Positions 31,521 through 40,818 of a stretch of 64,000 bases of DNA are shown piece after piece (position 1 is the first letter of the stretch; each line of letters begins with the position of its first letter). The notes beneath the pieces are model-generated. The model did not search any database. It was not told the origin of the DNA and saw only the letters and a list, made by a program, of their open reading frames with translations. Made by a program: the position numbers and the translations under genes. The stretch lies in contig CAZGWV010000002.1 of the NCBI GenBank assembly GCA_964529555.1, positions 28,955 through 92,954 of the forward strand, given 5' to 3'. The DNA is from UBA7672 sp964529555 (lineage in GTDB: Bacteria; Pseudomonadota; Alphaproteobacteria; Caulobacterales; Hyphomonadaceae).

Positions 31521-33003
31521 CGACGGCTCCGCTCCTCGCAGCGCCAGAGAACCACGCCAGAAGCGCGTTGATACCGACTTCCTGCCGGCCGCACTGGAAA
31601 TCCTTGAATCCCCGCCTTCGCCTATCGGCCGAACCATCATCTGGATCGTGATCTCGGCGGCTATTGTCGCTCTCGGCTGGGCGATGTTCGCACAGGTCGA
31701 TATGGTGGCCATATCGGAAGGCCGGGTCATTCCACGCTCGCGCCTGCAGAGCGTCGAGGCCCCCGAAGCCGGCGTCATTCGCGCAATCCATGTCGTCGAG
31801 GGCCAGCGCGTCGAGAAAGACCAGCCCCTGCTGGAACTCGACCCCACCTTCGCCGGCGCGGATGCCGCCGCGGCGCGTATTGAGTTCGAGACGGCCGACC
31901 TCGCTCGCGCCCGGTCTGAAGCCCTATTGCGCCACGCGGCCGGACAGCCGGCGCGCTTCACTCCGCCGCCGAATGTCAGTTCATCGGCCGCCGCCGCGGA
32001 AGCCGCAGCCGTCAGGGCCCGCATTGCGGGACTGGATGCGCGTCTCGCTGGCATCGACCAACGCATCGCAGGCGCCAGAGCTGCGATACTTGGAGCCGAG
32101 GCCCAGCTCGGGAAACTCGAAGAAACGCAGCCCCTTCTGCTAGAGCAAGATGGCATACTCCGGCGACTGAATGCCGAAGGCGCGGCGACGCGGCCACAGA
32201 TGCTCGACATGGAGCGTCGCCTGATCGAGAACCGCCGCGACATCGAGGTACGCAAAGCCGAGATCATCCAGACGACGGCCGAGATCACGATGCTCGGGCG
32301 CGAGCGAGCCCAGGCGCTGGCGGATTTCCGAGCGCAGGCGGCGGCCGAGCAGGCGGAAGCCGAGGCGATCGTCGCCACGCGCGCCGAAGGCGTACGCAAG
32401 GCGCGGACCCGCGAGGGCTATCAGACGCTGCTCGCGCCCGTTTCGGGTATCGTCAATGCCATCTCCGTCACCACGGTGGGCGAAGTCGCCGAAGCCGGCG
32501 CGCCCTTGGTCACGATCGTTCCGGAAGGCGAAGAATTGATTGTCGAGGCGCTGGTCCTCAATCGCGACATCGGGTTCGTGCGGCCGGGTCAGGAAGTCGT
32601 TGTCAAACTCGACGCCTATCCATTCACACGCCACGGTCATCTCGAAGGCGTACTGGAGCATGTCTCTCCGGATGCGACGGCGGACGAGGCGCGCGGCCTC
32701 GTCTTTCCCGCGCGTGTGAAGATTGTGCAAAGCCGCCTGCGCGAGGTCACTCTTCCCTTGCCAGCCGCAATCAACGGCGCCACTCTTCGCGCGGTTGGGG
32801 AGCAGGCCGTGCCGCAAACGCCCACACCATCTGCAACAGTAGCGCTGTCGCCCGGCAACGTTCCGCGCGCGTCAAATGTGCAAGCGCTCCTTTTTCCCGG
32901 CATGTCGGCCAAGGTCGAGATCGTCACCGGCCGACGTACGGTGATGGACTATGTTCTCTCCCCTATCTCACGCGCCATGCAGGAAGCGGGGAGGGAAAGG
33001 TGA
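31513..33003 (+). CDS. Type I secretion membrane fusion protein (HlyD-like)
   Basis: A 496-aa periplasmic adaptor. It has a short cytoplasmic tail, one membrane helix (IIWIVISAAIVALGWAMFAQ), a lipoyl/barrel-sandwich half (SVEAPEAGVIRAIHVVEGQR), a long coiled coil (about 110-300) and the second half with LLAPVSGIVNAISVTTVGEV. The C-terminus ends in the HlyD-type LSPISRAMQEAGRER. It links the ABC exporter to a TolC-like channel, which is not in the window. The stop overlaps the next start. Confidence 0.93.
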   Translation: MADDGSAPRSAREPRQKRVDTDFLPAALEILESPPSPIGRTIIWIVISAAIVALGWAMFAQVDMVAISEGRVIPRSRLQSVEAPEAGVIRAIHVVEGQRVEKDQPLLELDPTFAGADAAAARIEFETADLARARSEALLRHAAGQPARFTPPPNVSSSAAAAEAAAVRARIAGLDARLAGIDQRIAGARAAILGAEAQLGKLEETQPLLLEQDGILRRLNAEGAATRPQMLDMERRLIENRRDIEVRKAEIIQTTAEITMLGRERAQALADFRAQAAAEQAEAEAIVATRAEGVRKARTREGYQTLLAPVSGIVNAISVTTVGEVAEAGAPLVTIVPEGEELIVEALVLNRDIGFVRPGQEVVVKLDAYPFTRHGHLEGVLEHVSPDATADEARGLVFPARVKIVQSRLREVTLPLPAAINGATLRAVGEQAVPQTPTPSATVALSPGNVPRASNVQALLFPGMSAKVEIVTGRRTVMDYVLSPISRAMQEAGRER

Positions 33004-33602
33004 GGCTCTTTCGTTCTGGAAAGTCTGATCTGTCTCGAGACGTGAGCAGGATTGTGAACTTCGATGTCTACGAAACGAGACAGCGGACGTCAGGCAGAAG
33101 CGAGGAGGTAGCAGCACCCACGGCAGAATTGATCTCAATACGTCGTGTCGGCTTCCGCGCCATCTATTTGGTAGCTTCGGCATGTCTAGCCGCAAGTTGC
33201 AACATCCCAGGCAGGCAAGTGGACGAAAGCGGGTTGGGTAAGCCAACCCCATTGCAGCGCGAGATAGCTAGGCTGTACGCCGGGGGTGGCGGCACACGGC
33301 TAATCAATGAGTGGTTTAGTGAAACCTGCCCGCAGGATGATCTGCAGGCAATTGTACAGTGTGCAGTGGCATCCGGTTTCAACTGTGATGACCGCGTTGA
33401 ACCTGATTCAGATAGAGCGCTCTGTGCTTATGAGGGTACGGCGCGCGTCAGATCGACTACCTTTGCAATCCTGCCTAGCATAGATGGCAGGCCATCATCG
33501 GACTGGTACGACTATAATATCAAAGTGCTGCTCTATTCGAACGAGGCCAAATCAAAATACGGACGGCTGATATATTTCTCGAATTCAGTTGAGGTCAATT
33601 GA
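33000..33602 (+). CDS. Probable lipoprotein preceding RTX protein 1, unknown function
   Basis: A 200-aa protein of no family I recognise. A lipobox-like stretch AIYLVASACLAASC lies at about residues 54-67. If translation begins at TTG 33129 (SIRRVGFR before the hydrophobic run) this is a standard lipoprotein signal with Cys as the acylated residue. The mature part has several cysteines. It is coupled to the fusion-protein gene upstream and to the RTX gene downstream (TGATG). A different lipoprotein-like gene has the same position before RTX protein 2. This pairing suggests a role as cognate immunity or assembly partner, but that is inference. Confidence 0.6.
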   Translation: MRLFRSGKSDLSRDVSRIVNFDVYETRQRTSGRSEEVAAPTAELISIRRVGFRAIYLVASACLAASCNIPGRQVDESGLGKPTPLQREIARLYAGGGGTRLINEWFSETCPQDDLQAIVQCAVASGFNCDDRVEPDSDRALCAYEGTARVRSTTFAILPSIDGRPSSDWYDYNIKVLLYSNEAKSKYGRLIYFSNSVEVN

Positions 33603-36600
33603 TGCCTGGACCTTACAAAATTTACGTAGGCGAGTTGAGAATAATCCCGGGCACGCGATTGGCCGCGCATCGAATTATCGAGATCAGAGATTCGAGCGGG
33701 GCCGTATATCGTCAAATCAACGGATTGGCTAACGGAGGAACTTCTGGCGGACAACCTATCGGTTGGCCGTGGCAACCTCTGAATGTTTATATCGACAACC
33801 ACGCCTTTCTAGAAATGGATCAAGGAAGTGAGATCGCCTTGCCCAATCTCGTGGGCGGTGGGAATACATTTAACCAAAGCGAAATAGACAAATTTCTATT
33901 GGCTGCCGCAGATGTCAAAGCACAGATAGATGCTATGGATATAGCGTACCCCATTAGCGGCTTGGGGGTAAACAGCAACTCCGTCTGGACGACAGTATTG
34001 CTGGCATGGGGATATGATTCGGTTATCCTTCCCGATGGATCGATATTTGTGCCCGGCCTCGGCATATCGATACTCTCCGAAGACACCTTGAACGACATAC
34101 GTAGTGCGCACGGTATCGCCGCGCCTTCGGGACCTCCACCGAACTACGCGCAGATCGGGCATATACTCGGATCGACAATCGGCCAGCATCTTGGCGGTCA
34201 CAATGTTTCGTCATCGATAGTCTTGGGCGCGTTGCTTGGCGCGACAGCTATGAACATCGGTCAGGCGATCGAAGTCGCCATAAACGGCGGCGATTATCAT
34301 CTCTACAACGGTGCCAAGCAGTCGGCGGCTTCCTCCGAGGACGTGTGGGCTGATTTCGGACCCGAGATGGGTCTTATCGCAACGTCAGCGGTAATCGGCA
34401 CCGTCAGCTCTTATCTTTCGCTTGAGCTAGGCGAAGCGCTCGGAATTGAGGGATTTGGAGCCGAACTTTTTTCCCAAGGCGTGGGTAGTGTGCTTGGTCA
34501 TGTCCTGACCAATGCATTGGCGACGAATGTTCCGACGTTTGCAGGAATACTGAGCGAAGAGGCAATTAAGGCGGCCCGCTTAGATCTGTTCAGCGGTTGG
34601 GAAGGCGCTTTGCAGTCATCGCTGGTATCGTTCTTTGCAACTAAGCTCGGGTCCATGGTTGTACAGCCTCAGACGCAGGCGGCTGTCGTACTGAGTTCGC
34701 TGGGCGCGGGCTTGGGGGCATTGGGATCTACCGGTGCATTCGTTTACGGTGGATATCTAGTGAACGCCGTCGGGACGTTCGCATCAAGCATCAATATAGG
34801 ATTCAACTTCAGCTTCGTGCATGGTATCCTCAGCGGGATTCCTGGAGCCGGCATCTTTCTTGGCTTTATCCTTGGCGCTTTTCTTGGCAATATATTCGGA
34901 CGCAAGAAGCCGCGCATACCAACTGCTGATGCGGATGTCGTACTCCAGATTCCGAACGCCAAGTACGCGCTCGGAACCGAACAGCAGGCAAACAATGGTA
35001 ATCTCAGTCTTGTTCGCTCGATGGCAACGAGCGCGCGCGACACGCTCAACAGCATTGTCGAGTTGGTAACGCGCGGAGACGACCGCGCAGTCGTGTCCAA
35101 CACCTGGTCGCCAACGCAGGTTTATGGCCATACGGGCGGCCAACTCTGGGTCAAGCTTGGCGGGCCGAGCGCCTCCAAGACCAACGTCAATTCGGCTGAT
35201 GAAGCGGTGGACAAGGGTGTGTTGTGGGCCCTGCCCGCGACGCAGATCGTCGGCGGCGACCTGTTTCTCAAGCGCGCAATTTACAATCAAGTGCGTAATC
35301 CAGGTCAAGCTGAGAGTGTTGCGACACTCTATGGTGATCTGCAGATCGCCGAGGACTACGGCTTCTATCTCCTGCACCAATCTGCCATCGATGCTGAGAT
35401 CGCCGAGCCTTACTTGTCGCTGAGTTCGGGGCAGAAGACGTTTTACGGCGCCAACAAGGCGTTCATGACGCGGGCGATGGCGAAGGACAGCGTGCCACTC
35501 GCGGGCGCGGATCTCACTTTCTACAACGCCAACAAGACGATGGTGGATTCCATCATCGACGATCTGCAGCTCACCCAGTTTGCGGCGGGTTGGATCATTA
35601 CATTGCAGCGTGCGGCGGAGCTGGAGCTCAATCGCTCTGCGCCTTCGGATTTCTACGGCGGCGCGAAGGGTTTCATCGACAGTATTGGCCTGACCCTTCA
35701 TGGCCAGCACGTCGACTATGAGTCAGTGTCGTTCGAGATGGACGGCGCGGACTTGGTCGTCACCTACACGCCTGTCGAGAACTCAACGGCAGAAGAATTC
35801 GTCGAGCGTAATTTCTTCGCCGACGCGGGCTATACGAACTGGGCGGGTCAGAACACGGCGCTGAACGACTACGCCAACTTCTCGAGTTCGACCTCGGGCG
35901 TCACCCTCGACGACTGGCGTCAGGAATGGACCGAGCATTACGAGTGGTTCAGCGACGGTTCGGGCGGCGGCTACTGGCTGTTCATGGGCTATATCGCGAC
36001 CGACATCACCGGCGGGGACGATATCTTCATCGGCGGCTCGGGCAACGACACGCTCTATGGCCGCGCCGGTCATGACTGGCTCGATGGCGGGGCCGGCGCC
36101 GACACGCTCCACGGCGGCGCCGACAACGACGTTCTCCTTGGCCGCGACGGCAACGACATCCTCAACGGCGATGCAGGCGATGACGTCCTCCTCGGCGGCG
36201 CGGGCAACGACACGCTGAACGGCGGCGACGGGGATGACATCATCGACGGCGGGACCGGAACGGATACCGCCAATGGCGGCAATGGCGACGATACGTTCAT
36301 CGCCACCTACAGCGCGATGAGCATCACCGGCGGGGCCGGATCGGACACGATCTCCTATCGTACGCTGAGGGTGGCTGGGACATGGGCGCAGACCGGATTC
36401 TTTGAACCGGAGCGGCCTGGCGTCTATTTCAACCTCAACTCTGGCCTGCGCAAGGGTGCGGCGGCGAACGAGACTTACAGCCAGATCGAAAATCTGGAAG
36501 GCACGCAGTTCCAGGATTTTCTGGCAGGAGACGCGGCTGCCAATACGCTCCGGGGATTGGGCGACGACGACAGGTTGTACGGATACGACGGCAACGACAT

Positions 36601-39600
36601 CCTGGAAGGCGGCGCCGGCGCTGACGAACTGGTCGGCGGCAATGGCTGGGACACGGCCAGCTACGAGCATTCGAGCTGGGCGGTCTGGATCGACATGACC
36701 GCTGGCGAGTATCTTGGCGGAGATGCTGAAGGCGATACGTTCAACTCGATCGAGTATATAACAGGCTCAAAACATGCCGACACGTTGAAGGGCAACACCG
36801 GCTATAACGTCATCAAGGGTCTTGCGGGCGACGATTGGATCATCGCGACCATAGGCGGCGATCTCTATGAGGGCGGAGAGGGCTTCGATACCCTGGACTT
36901 CGCCGACTTCACCGCGAGCGGCGTCACGATCACCTCCACAGCCTTCTCCGGCACGGGCCTTACAGGCACACATACCGGCATGGAGCACTTCGTCGGCAGC
37001 AACCAGAACGACTCGATCACGGGCGGCTCAGGAGATGACTGGATCCAGGGCGGCACGGGCAACGACACGCTTAATGGCGGGGCCGGCTCGGACACCTACA
37101 TCTTCAACGCCGGCGACGGCTCGGACACGATCACCGACACCAAGGCCAACAACAACATGTTGTTGTTCGGTGAGGGCCTCACCTGGACGAACTTCTGGTT
37201 CGGAACGTCGACGCATCTCACGATGACGCTGGGCGGGGGCGACCAGGTCGTGGTCAACAACAACTTCGCCGACCCCGGCAACAACGTCCTCAAGTTCATC
37301 GACATGGGCGGCGCCGGCGCGATCGACATCTCGGAGATCAACTGGGCGGCTGGCGGCACCAATAATGGTGAGACGGTCACCGGCCAGTCCTGGGGCCGCG
37401 ACTGGCTTGCCGGCTATGGCGGCAACGACACGATCCGCGGCACCACCTATATGGGCTCGGAGCAGAACGGCAACGTGTTCATGGGCGGCTTGGGCGACGA
37501 TTACATCGTGGCCTCGATGGGCGATGATCAGTACGTGTTCGAGCGCGGCCACGGGCGGGACTCGATCTATGACTCCGGCGGCGTCGATACGATCATCTTC
37601 GGGCCCACGGTTGCGGCCGAGGATGTGATCTATGGCATCGACGGGATCGATCTCATCATCGCGATCCGCGATCTCAACAACCCCGAGTGGACCGCGCTGC
37701 AGGTGTGGAACAATAACGGCGATGCTATCCGCGTGCTCAATGGCGGGGCTGCGATCTACACCTGGCAGGGAGGAACCTCGGGCGGCGGCGGGTACTATTC
37801 GGGCCCGACCTACACGACGATCGAGCACATCATTGCGGGCGGCGTCTCGATCGACCTGATGAAACTCGATATCCCGTGGGCGACGTCCTACGGCGCGGGC
37901 CCCTACTACCCCGTCGTGTTCGATCTTGGCGGGGACGGCCTCGACCTCATCTCGGTGGAGCATTCGGAGGTCGTCATCAAGGGCGACGATCCGAACGCGC
38001 CGATGATGCGGGTCGGCTGGGTCGACGGCCAGGACGGCATCCTGGCGATCGACAGGAATGGCGATGGTGAGATCTCGCGCATGTCGGAGATCTCGTTCCG
38101 CGACGAGGTTGAAGGCGCCAAGACCGACATGGAGGGTCTGGTCGCGTTCGACTCCAACGAAGATGGCGTGCTGGACGCCAGGGACGAGCGCTGGGGCGAA
38201 CTCAAACTCTGGCGCGACGTCAACCAGAACGGCGTCGGCAAGGGCAAGGAGGTGATGAGCCTCGAGGAAGCCGGCATCGTCGCGATCGAGCTCAAACTCT
38301 CTCCGACCGGGTTCACCACGAAGGACGGCGTCGACAACGTCGCGCTGAATACGGCGGTGTTCCACTGGGCCAATGGCAAGACGGGAACGGTCCATGACGT
38401 GGCGCTGGCGAGCCAGCTGGCCCATATCGAAGGCCCGATCTCCGGCAAGTGGCGTCCGGAGTGGAGCGCCCAGCCCAAGGACGGCGATCTCGGCCGCGCC
38501 AAGGCGCCCGATGGCAAGTCCGATCCGGTGCTGGTCTCGGCCCGCGGCCTGGAATACGCGCCTGAGCAGAACCTTGGCTTCGCGCGCGACGACAAGGACG
38601 ACGGCAAGGCTGACCTGCCTCCGATCACCTCCAAGAGGGGTACGGCCGAGGATCTCGAGAAGGAGCTTGCAGCCCGCGCCGAAGGCAAGGGCTCGCCGGC
38701 TTCGGCAGGCTCGGTCGCGCCGATTGTCATCGACCTCGATGGCGATGGCGTCGAACTGATCGCGCCGGAGGACTCTCCGGTGATGTTCGACCTCAACCAG
38801 GACGGCTGGCTGGACCAGTTGGGCTGGGTGGGACCGAAAGATGGCATCCTGGCCCTCGACCGGGATGGCGACAACCGCATCTCGCTGCTCAACGAAATCT
38901 CATTCCTCGGCGACAAGCCGGGCGCGACGACAGACCTTGAGGGGCTCGCGGCGTTCGACAGCGATGGAGACGGCGCCCTCACCGCGGCGGATGAGCAGTG
39001 GAGCGACTTCCGGGTCTGGCGCGACGCCAACCAGGACGGCCGCTCCTCGTCAAATGAGCTTCTGACGCTCGACGAGGCCGGCGTCACGGTGATCGGCCTG
39101 TCCGCCAAGTCAGGCGGACAGACGACAGGCGCCATCAGGACCCTGCCCTACGCGATCGAGCTGCTTGCCGAGGGCGCGGGCGAATATCGTCCGTTGCCGG
39201 TGAACGGCGAGATCGCGCCGTTGAGCCTGGATACGACCTCGCTGTCCGTGGACGCCCCCAGCCTCATGCGCGGCATGCTCATGCCGGACTTTGTCGAATG
39301 GCGGGAAAGCTTTCTCGGGTTCGAGATCGCAAAAGTTCATCTCGATGCGCTCGAACTCCCTGGCGGTGGAACGCTGGCAACTGCGACCGCATCAGCCTCC
39401 GATCCTGGCCTGCCGAATGCCGTGCTCGGCGAGACCACGGTCAGGTTCGCCGATGGCCGGACCGTAACGGGCTTCGACGTCGCGCTTGGATCGATCTCCG
39501 GCATCGAGTTGGCGATCCGGGCCAGCCAGTTCGACCCGTCTTCGCTGTTCACCACGCCCGACCCCTATGCGCCCAATCCGAGCTTCTCGCCCTGGGCGTT

Positions 39601-40231
39601 CGACGCCGACATACGCCGCATGCTCATGGGCATCGGCAATGGCGATATCGCCTCGATCGGCAACACCGGTCCCGACGGCGTGCCTGGCGCCCTCCAGATG
39701 AACGGTCCGCAGGACTATGGGTTCGGCGGCGAGGCCGTCAGCGGACAGCCCCTGGAGCTGGCGTCTTCTTCAGACATCGGCACGGGCCAGTATGGCGACA
39801 TGACGCTTGAGCAGCTCGCAGCGCCCGTCAGCCCGGCGACCGACGAGGTGATGGCCGAGCCTGTGGGACAAGCGGCAGACCCGCAGCTGCGCCGCTGGTG
39901 GAGCCAGTTCTCCTACGAGCCCCTGCCCGGCTCTGGCGGACGTTCAAACGCGCTTGCGCAGCTCATGGGGCTCATGGATGCGAGCCAGACCATCGCCCAG
40001 GACGGCCTCCTCTCCCGCGGAGACGACCGCGTCATCCCGGCCGATCCCGACCTCGCGCGCAACGCGGCCCAGCTGCGCGACGCCATGGCCGCGTTCGGCG
40101 ACAAACGCTCCGGCGCAGACTGGAAGCGAACCCCCGACGCCCAGGACGCCGCTCGCCAGACGCTCGTCCCGTCACTCTGGAAACGCCGAACAACAGAAAA
40201 CCACGAACGAAACACCGCCATCTCCATGTAA
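33602..40231 (+). CDS. Giant RTX protein 1, type I secreted, predicted acylated
   Basis: A 2209-aa protein, the probable substrate of the type I exporter upstream. Residues 1-430 are unique. Gly-rich hydrophobic helices at about 265-440 (for example GILSGIPGAGIFLGFILGAF) resemble the membrane-inserting part of RTX toxins or glycine-zipper proteins. Residues about 440-735 are related to, but diverged from, RTX protein 2. From residue 737 on the two genes are identical. That part has GGxGxDxLxGG calcium repeats (about 804-900, 985-1020, 1140-1180, 1275-1320) and two modules of EF-hand-like DxDxDG loops (about 1440-1560 and 1710-1830). ATG 33602 is preferred over TTG 33599. A HlyC-type acyltransferase follows 68 bp later. 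The activity (toxin, adhesin or bacteriocin) cannot be read from sequence. Confidence 0.88.
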   Translation: MPGPYKIYVGELRIIPGTRLAAHRIIEIRDSSGAVYRQINGLANGGTSGGQPIGWPWQPLNVYIDNHAFLEMDQGSEIALPNLVGGGNTFNQSEIDKFLLAAADVKAQIDAMDIAYPISGLGVNSNSVWTTVLLAWGYDSVILPDGSIFVPGLGISILSEDTLNDIRSAHGIAAPSGPPPNYAQIGHILGSTIGQHLGGHNVSSSIVLGALLGATAMNIGQAIEVAINGGDYHLYNGAKQSAASSEDVWADFGPEMGLIATSAVIGTVSSYLSLELGEALGIEGFGAELFSQGVGSVLGHVLTNALATNVPTFAGILSEEAIKAARLDLFSGWEGALQSSLVSFFATKLGSMVVQPQTQAAVVLSSLGAGLGALGSTGAFVYGGYLVNAVGTFASSINIGFNFSFVHGILSGIPGAGIFLGFILGAFLGNIFGRKKPRIPTADADVVLQIPNAKYALGTEQQANNGNLSLVRSMATSARDTLNSIVELVTRGDDRAVVSNTWSPTQVYGHTGGQLWVKLGGPSASKTNVNSADEAVDKGVLWALPATQIVGGDLFLKRAIYNQVRNPGQAESVATLYGDLQIAEDYGFYLLHQSAIDAEIAEPYLSLSSGQKTFYGANKAFMTRAMAKDSVPLAGADLTFYNANKTMVDSIIDDLQLTQFAAGWIITLQRAAELELNRSAPSDFYGGAKGFIDSIGLTLHGQHVDYESVSFEMDGADLVVTYTPVENSTAEEFVERNFFADAGYTNWAGQNTALNDYANFSSSTSGVTLDDWRQEWTEHYEWFSDGSGGGYWLFMGYIATDITGGDDIFIGGSGNDTLYGRAGHDWLDGGAGADTLHGGADNDVLLGRDGNDILNGDAGDDVLLGGAGNDTLNGGDGDDIIDGGTGTDTANGGNGDDTFIATYSAMSITGGAGSDTISYRTLRVAGTWAQTGFFEPERPGVYFNLNSGLRKGAAANETYSQIENLEGTQFQDFLAGDAAANTLRGLGDDDRLYGYDGNDILEGGAGADELVGGNGWDTASYEHSSWAVWIDMTAGEYLGGDAEGDTFNSIEYITGSKHADTLKGNTGYNVIKGLAGDDWIIATIGGDLYEGGEGFDTLDFADFTASGVTITSTAFSGTGLTGTHTGMEHFVGSNQNDSITGGSGDDWIQGGTGNDTLNGGAGSDTYIFNAGDGSDTITDTKANNNMLLFGEGLTWTNFWFGTSTHLTMTLGGGDQVVVNNNFADPGNNVLKFIDMGGAGAIDISEINWAAGGTNNGETVTGQSWGRDWLAGYGGNDTIRGTTYMGSEQNGNVFMGGLGDDYIVASMGDDQYVFERGHGRDSIYDSGGVDTIIFGPTVAAEDVIYGIDGIDLIIAIRDLNNPEWTALQVWNNNGDAIRVLNGGAAIYTWQGGTSGGGGYYSGPTYTTIEHIIAGGVSIDLMKLDIPWATSYGAGPYYPVVFDLGGDGLDLISVEHSEVVIKGDDPNAPMMRVGWVDGQDGILAIDRNGDGEISRMSEISFRDEVEGAKTDMEGLVAFDSNEDGVLDARDERWGELKLWRDVNQNGVGKGKEVMSLEEAGIVAIELKLSPTGFTTKDGVDNVALNTAVFHWANGKTGTVHDVALASQLAHIEGPISGKWRPEWSAQPKDGDLGRAKAPDGKSDPVLVSARGLEYAPEQNLGFARDDKDDGKADLPPITSKRGTAEDLEKELAARAEGKGSPASAGSVAPIVIDLDGDGVELIAPEDSPVMFDLNQDGWLDQLGWVGPKDGILALDRDGDNRISLLNEISFLGDKPGATTDLEGLAAFDSDGDGALTAADEQWSDFRVWRDANQDGRSSSNELLTLDEAGVTVIGLSAKSGGQTTGAIRTLPYAIELLAEGAGEYRPLPVNGEIAPLSLDTTSLSVDAPSLMRGMLMPDFVEWRESFLGFEIAKVHLDALELPGGGTLATATASASDPGLPNAVLGETTVRFADGRTVTGFDVALGSISGIELAIRASQFDPSSLFTTPDPYAPNPSFSPWAFDADIRRMLMGIGNGDIASIGNTGPDGVPGALQMNGPQDYGFGGEAVSGQPLELASSSDIGTGQYGDMTLEQLAAPVSPATDEVMAEPVGQAADPQLRRWWSQFSYEPLPGSGGRSNALAQLMGLMDASQTIAQDGLLSRGDDRVIPADPDLARNAAQLRDAMAAFGDKRSGADWKRTPDAQDAARQTLVPSLWKRRTTENHERNTAISM
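35810..40217 (+). repeat. 4408-bp direct repeat, copy 1 (3' part of RTX gene 1)
   Basis: Base-for-base match to 52367-56774 (offset 16557) as far as I can read. It begins at AATTTCTTCGCCGACGCGGG and ends at AACACCGCC, 14 bp before the stop. Upstream of the start the two genes drop at once to diverged similarity. This marks recent duplication or gene conversion. Confidence 0.93.
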
Positions 40232-40299
40232 CCAGGAACAGTTGACGGAGACGGCGTTGCGGTCATTGTGGCCTGAGCAAGCTATTCGGAGTGAGAACG

Positions 40300-40806
40300 G
40301 TGACCACCACCAAGCCGGGTAATCCTTCCCAGCCACAGACCATCCCGTTTCAGCCGAAGACGGTTTCGCAGGTCCTTGGCGAAGTTACGTGGCTCCTGAC
40401 CCAGTCACCGATCCACAAGCAGTTGTTCATTGGCGACCTCGAATGGTTCGTCATGCCGCCCCTTCTGCTGGAGCAGTTCCGGATATTCTACGGCCCGAAG
40501 CCGCCGAATGCTCCGCCGGAAGCAACTCCTACGCCCGCAGCGGTGGCATTATGGGCTTTTGTGTCGCCTGAAACAGACGCACGCCTTGAGGCCGGCGCTC
40601 ACAAGCTGCGGGTTGATGAATGGAAGGCCGGGCAGCAGCCTTGGCTGATCGAACTCATCGCGCCGTTCGGAGCGCAGGAAGAAATCATTCGAGATCTTGC
40701 CTTGAACGTCTTCAAAGATCGCCCGTTCAAGTTTCACATGACCGGCAAGGATGGTCAGCGCAAGGTCATGTCGAGCAAGGACGTCGACAGCAAGATGACG
40801 CACTGA
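40300..40806 (+). CDS. RTX toxin-activating lysine acyltransferase (HlyC-like)
   Basis: A 168-aa protein (171 aa from GTG 40291). It carries the whole family pattern: LGEVTWLLTQSPIHKQLFIG with catalytic His39, then DLEWFVMPPLLLEQFRIFYG, AVALWAFVSPETDARLEAG with VDEWKAGQQPWLIELIAPFG, and a closing VFKDRPFKFH. HlyC proteins transfer fatty acyl groups from acyl-ACP to Lys residues of an RTX protoxin before export. It stands directly downstream of RTX gene 1, in reverse of the classic C-A order, and converges with the condensation-domain gene 12 bp away. I prefer GTG 40300, 8 bp after GGAG. Confidence 0.92.
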   Translation: MTTTKPGNPSQPQTIPFQPKTVSQVLGEVTWLLTQSPIHKQLFIGDLEWFVMPPLLLEQFRIFYGPKPPNAPPEATPTPAAVALWAFVSPETDARLEAGAHKLRVDEWKAGQQPWLIELIAPFGAQEEIIRDLALNVFKDRPFKFHMTGKDGQRKVMSSKDVDSKMTH

Positions 40807-40818
40807 CGACGATCTCAT

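Noticed and set aside
37028..38425. Long minus-strand frame (465 aa) inside the RTX gene, repeated at 53585-54982.
   Set aside because: Its composition mirrors the repetitive RTX coding sequence on the other strand, it has no domain, and it exists twice only because the host sequence is duplicated.
37906..39135. Ser/Pro-rich 409-aa minus-strand frame, repeated at 54463-55692.
   Set aside because: Low-complexity shadow of the EF-hand-like part of the RTX genes.
35810..40217. The RTX nonapeptide DNA could be taken for a CRISPR or minisatellite array.
   Set aside because: Repeats are coding, imperfect and follow the GGxGxDxLx protein pattern; there are no regular spacers.
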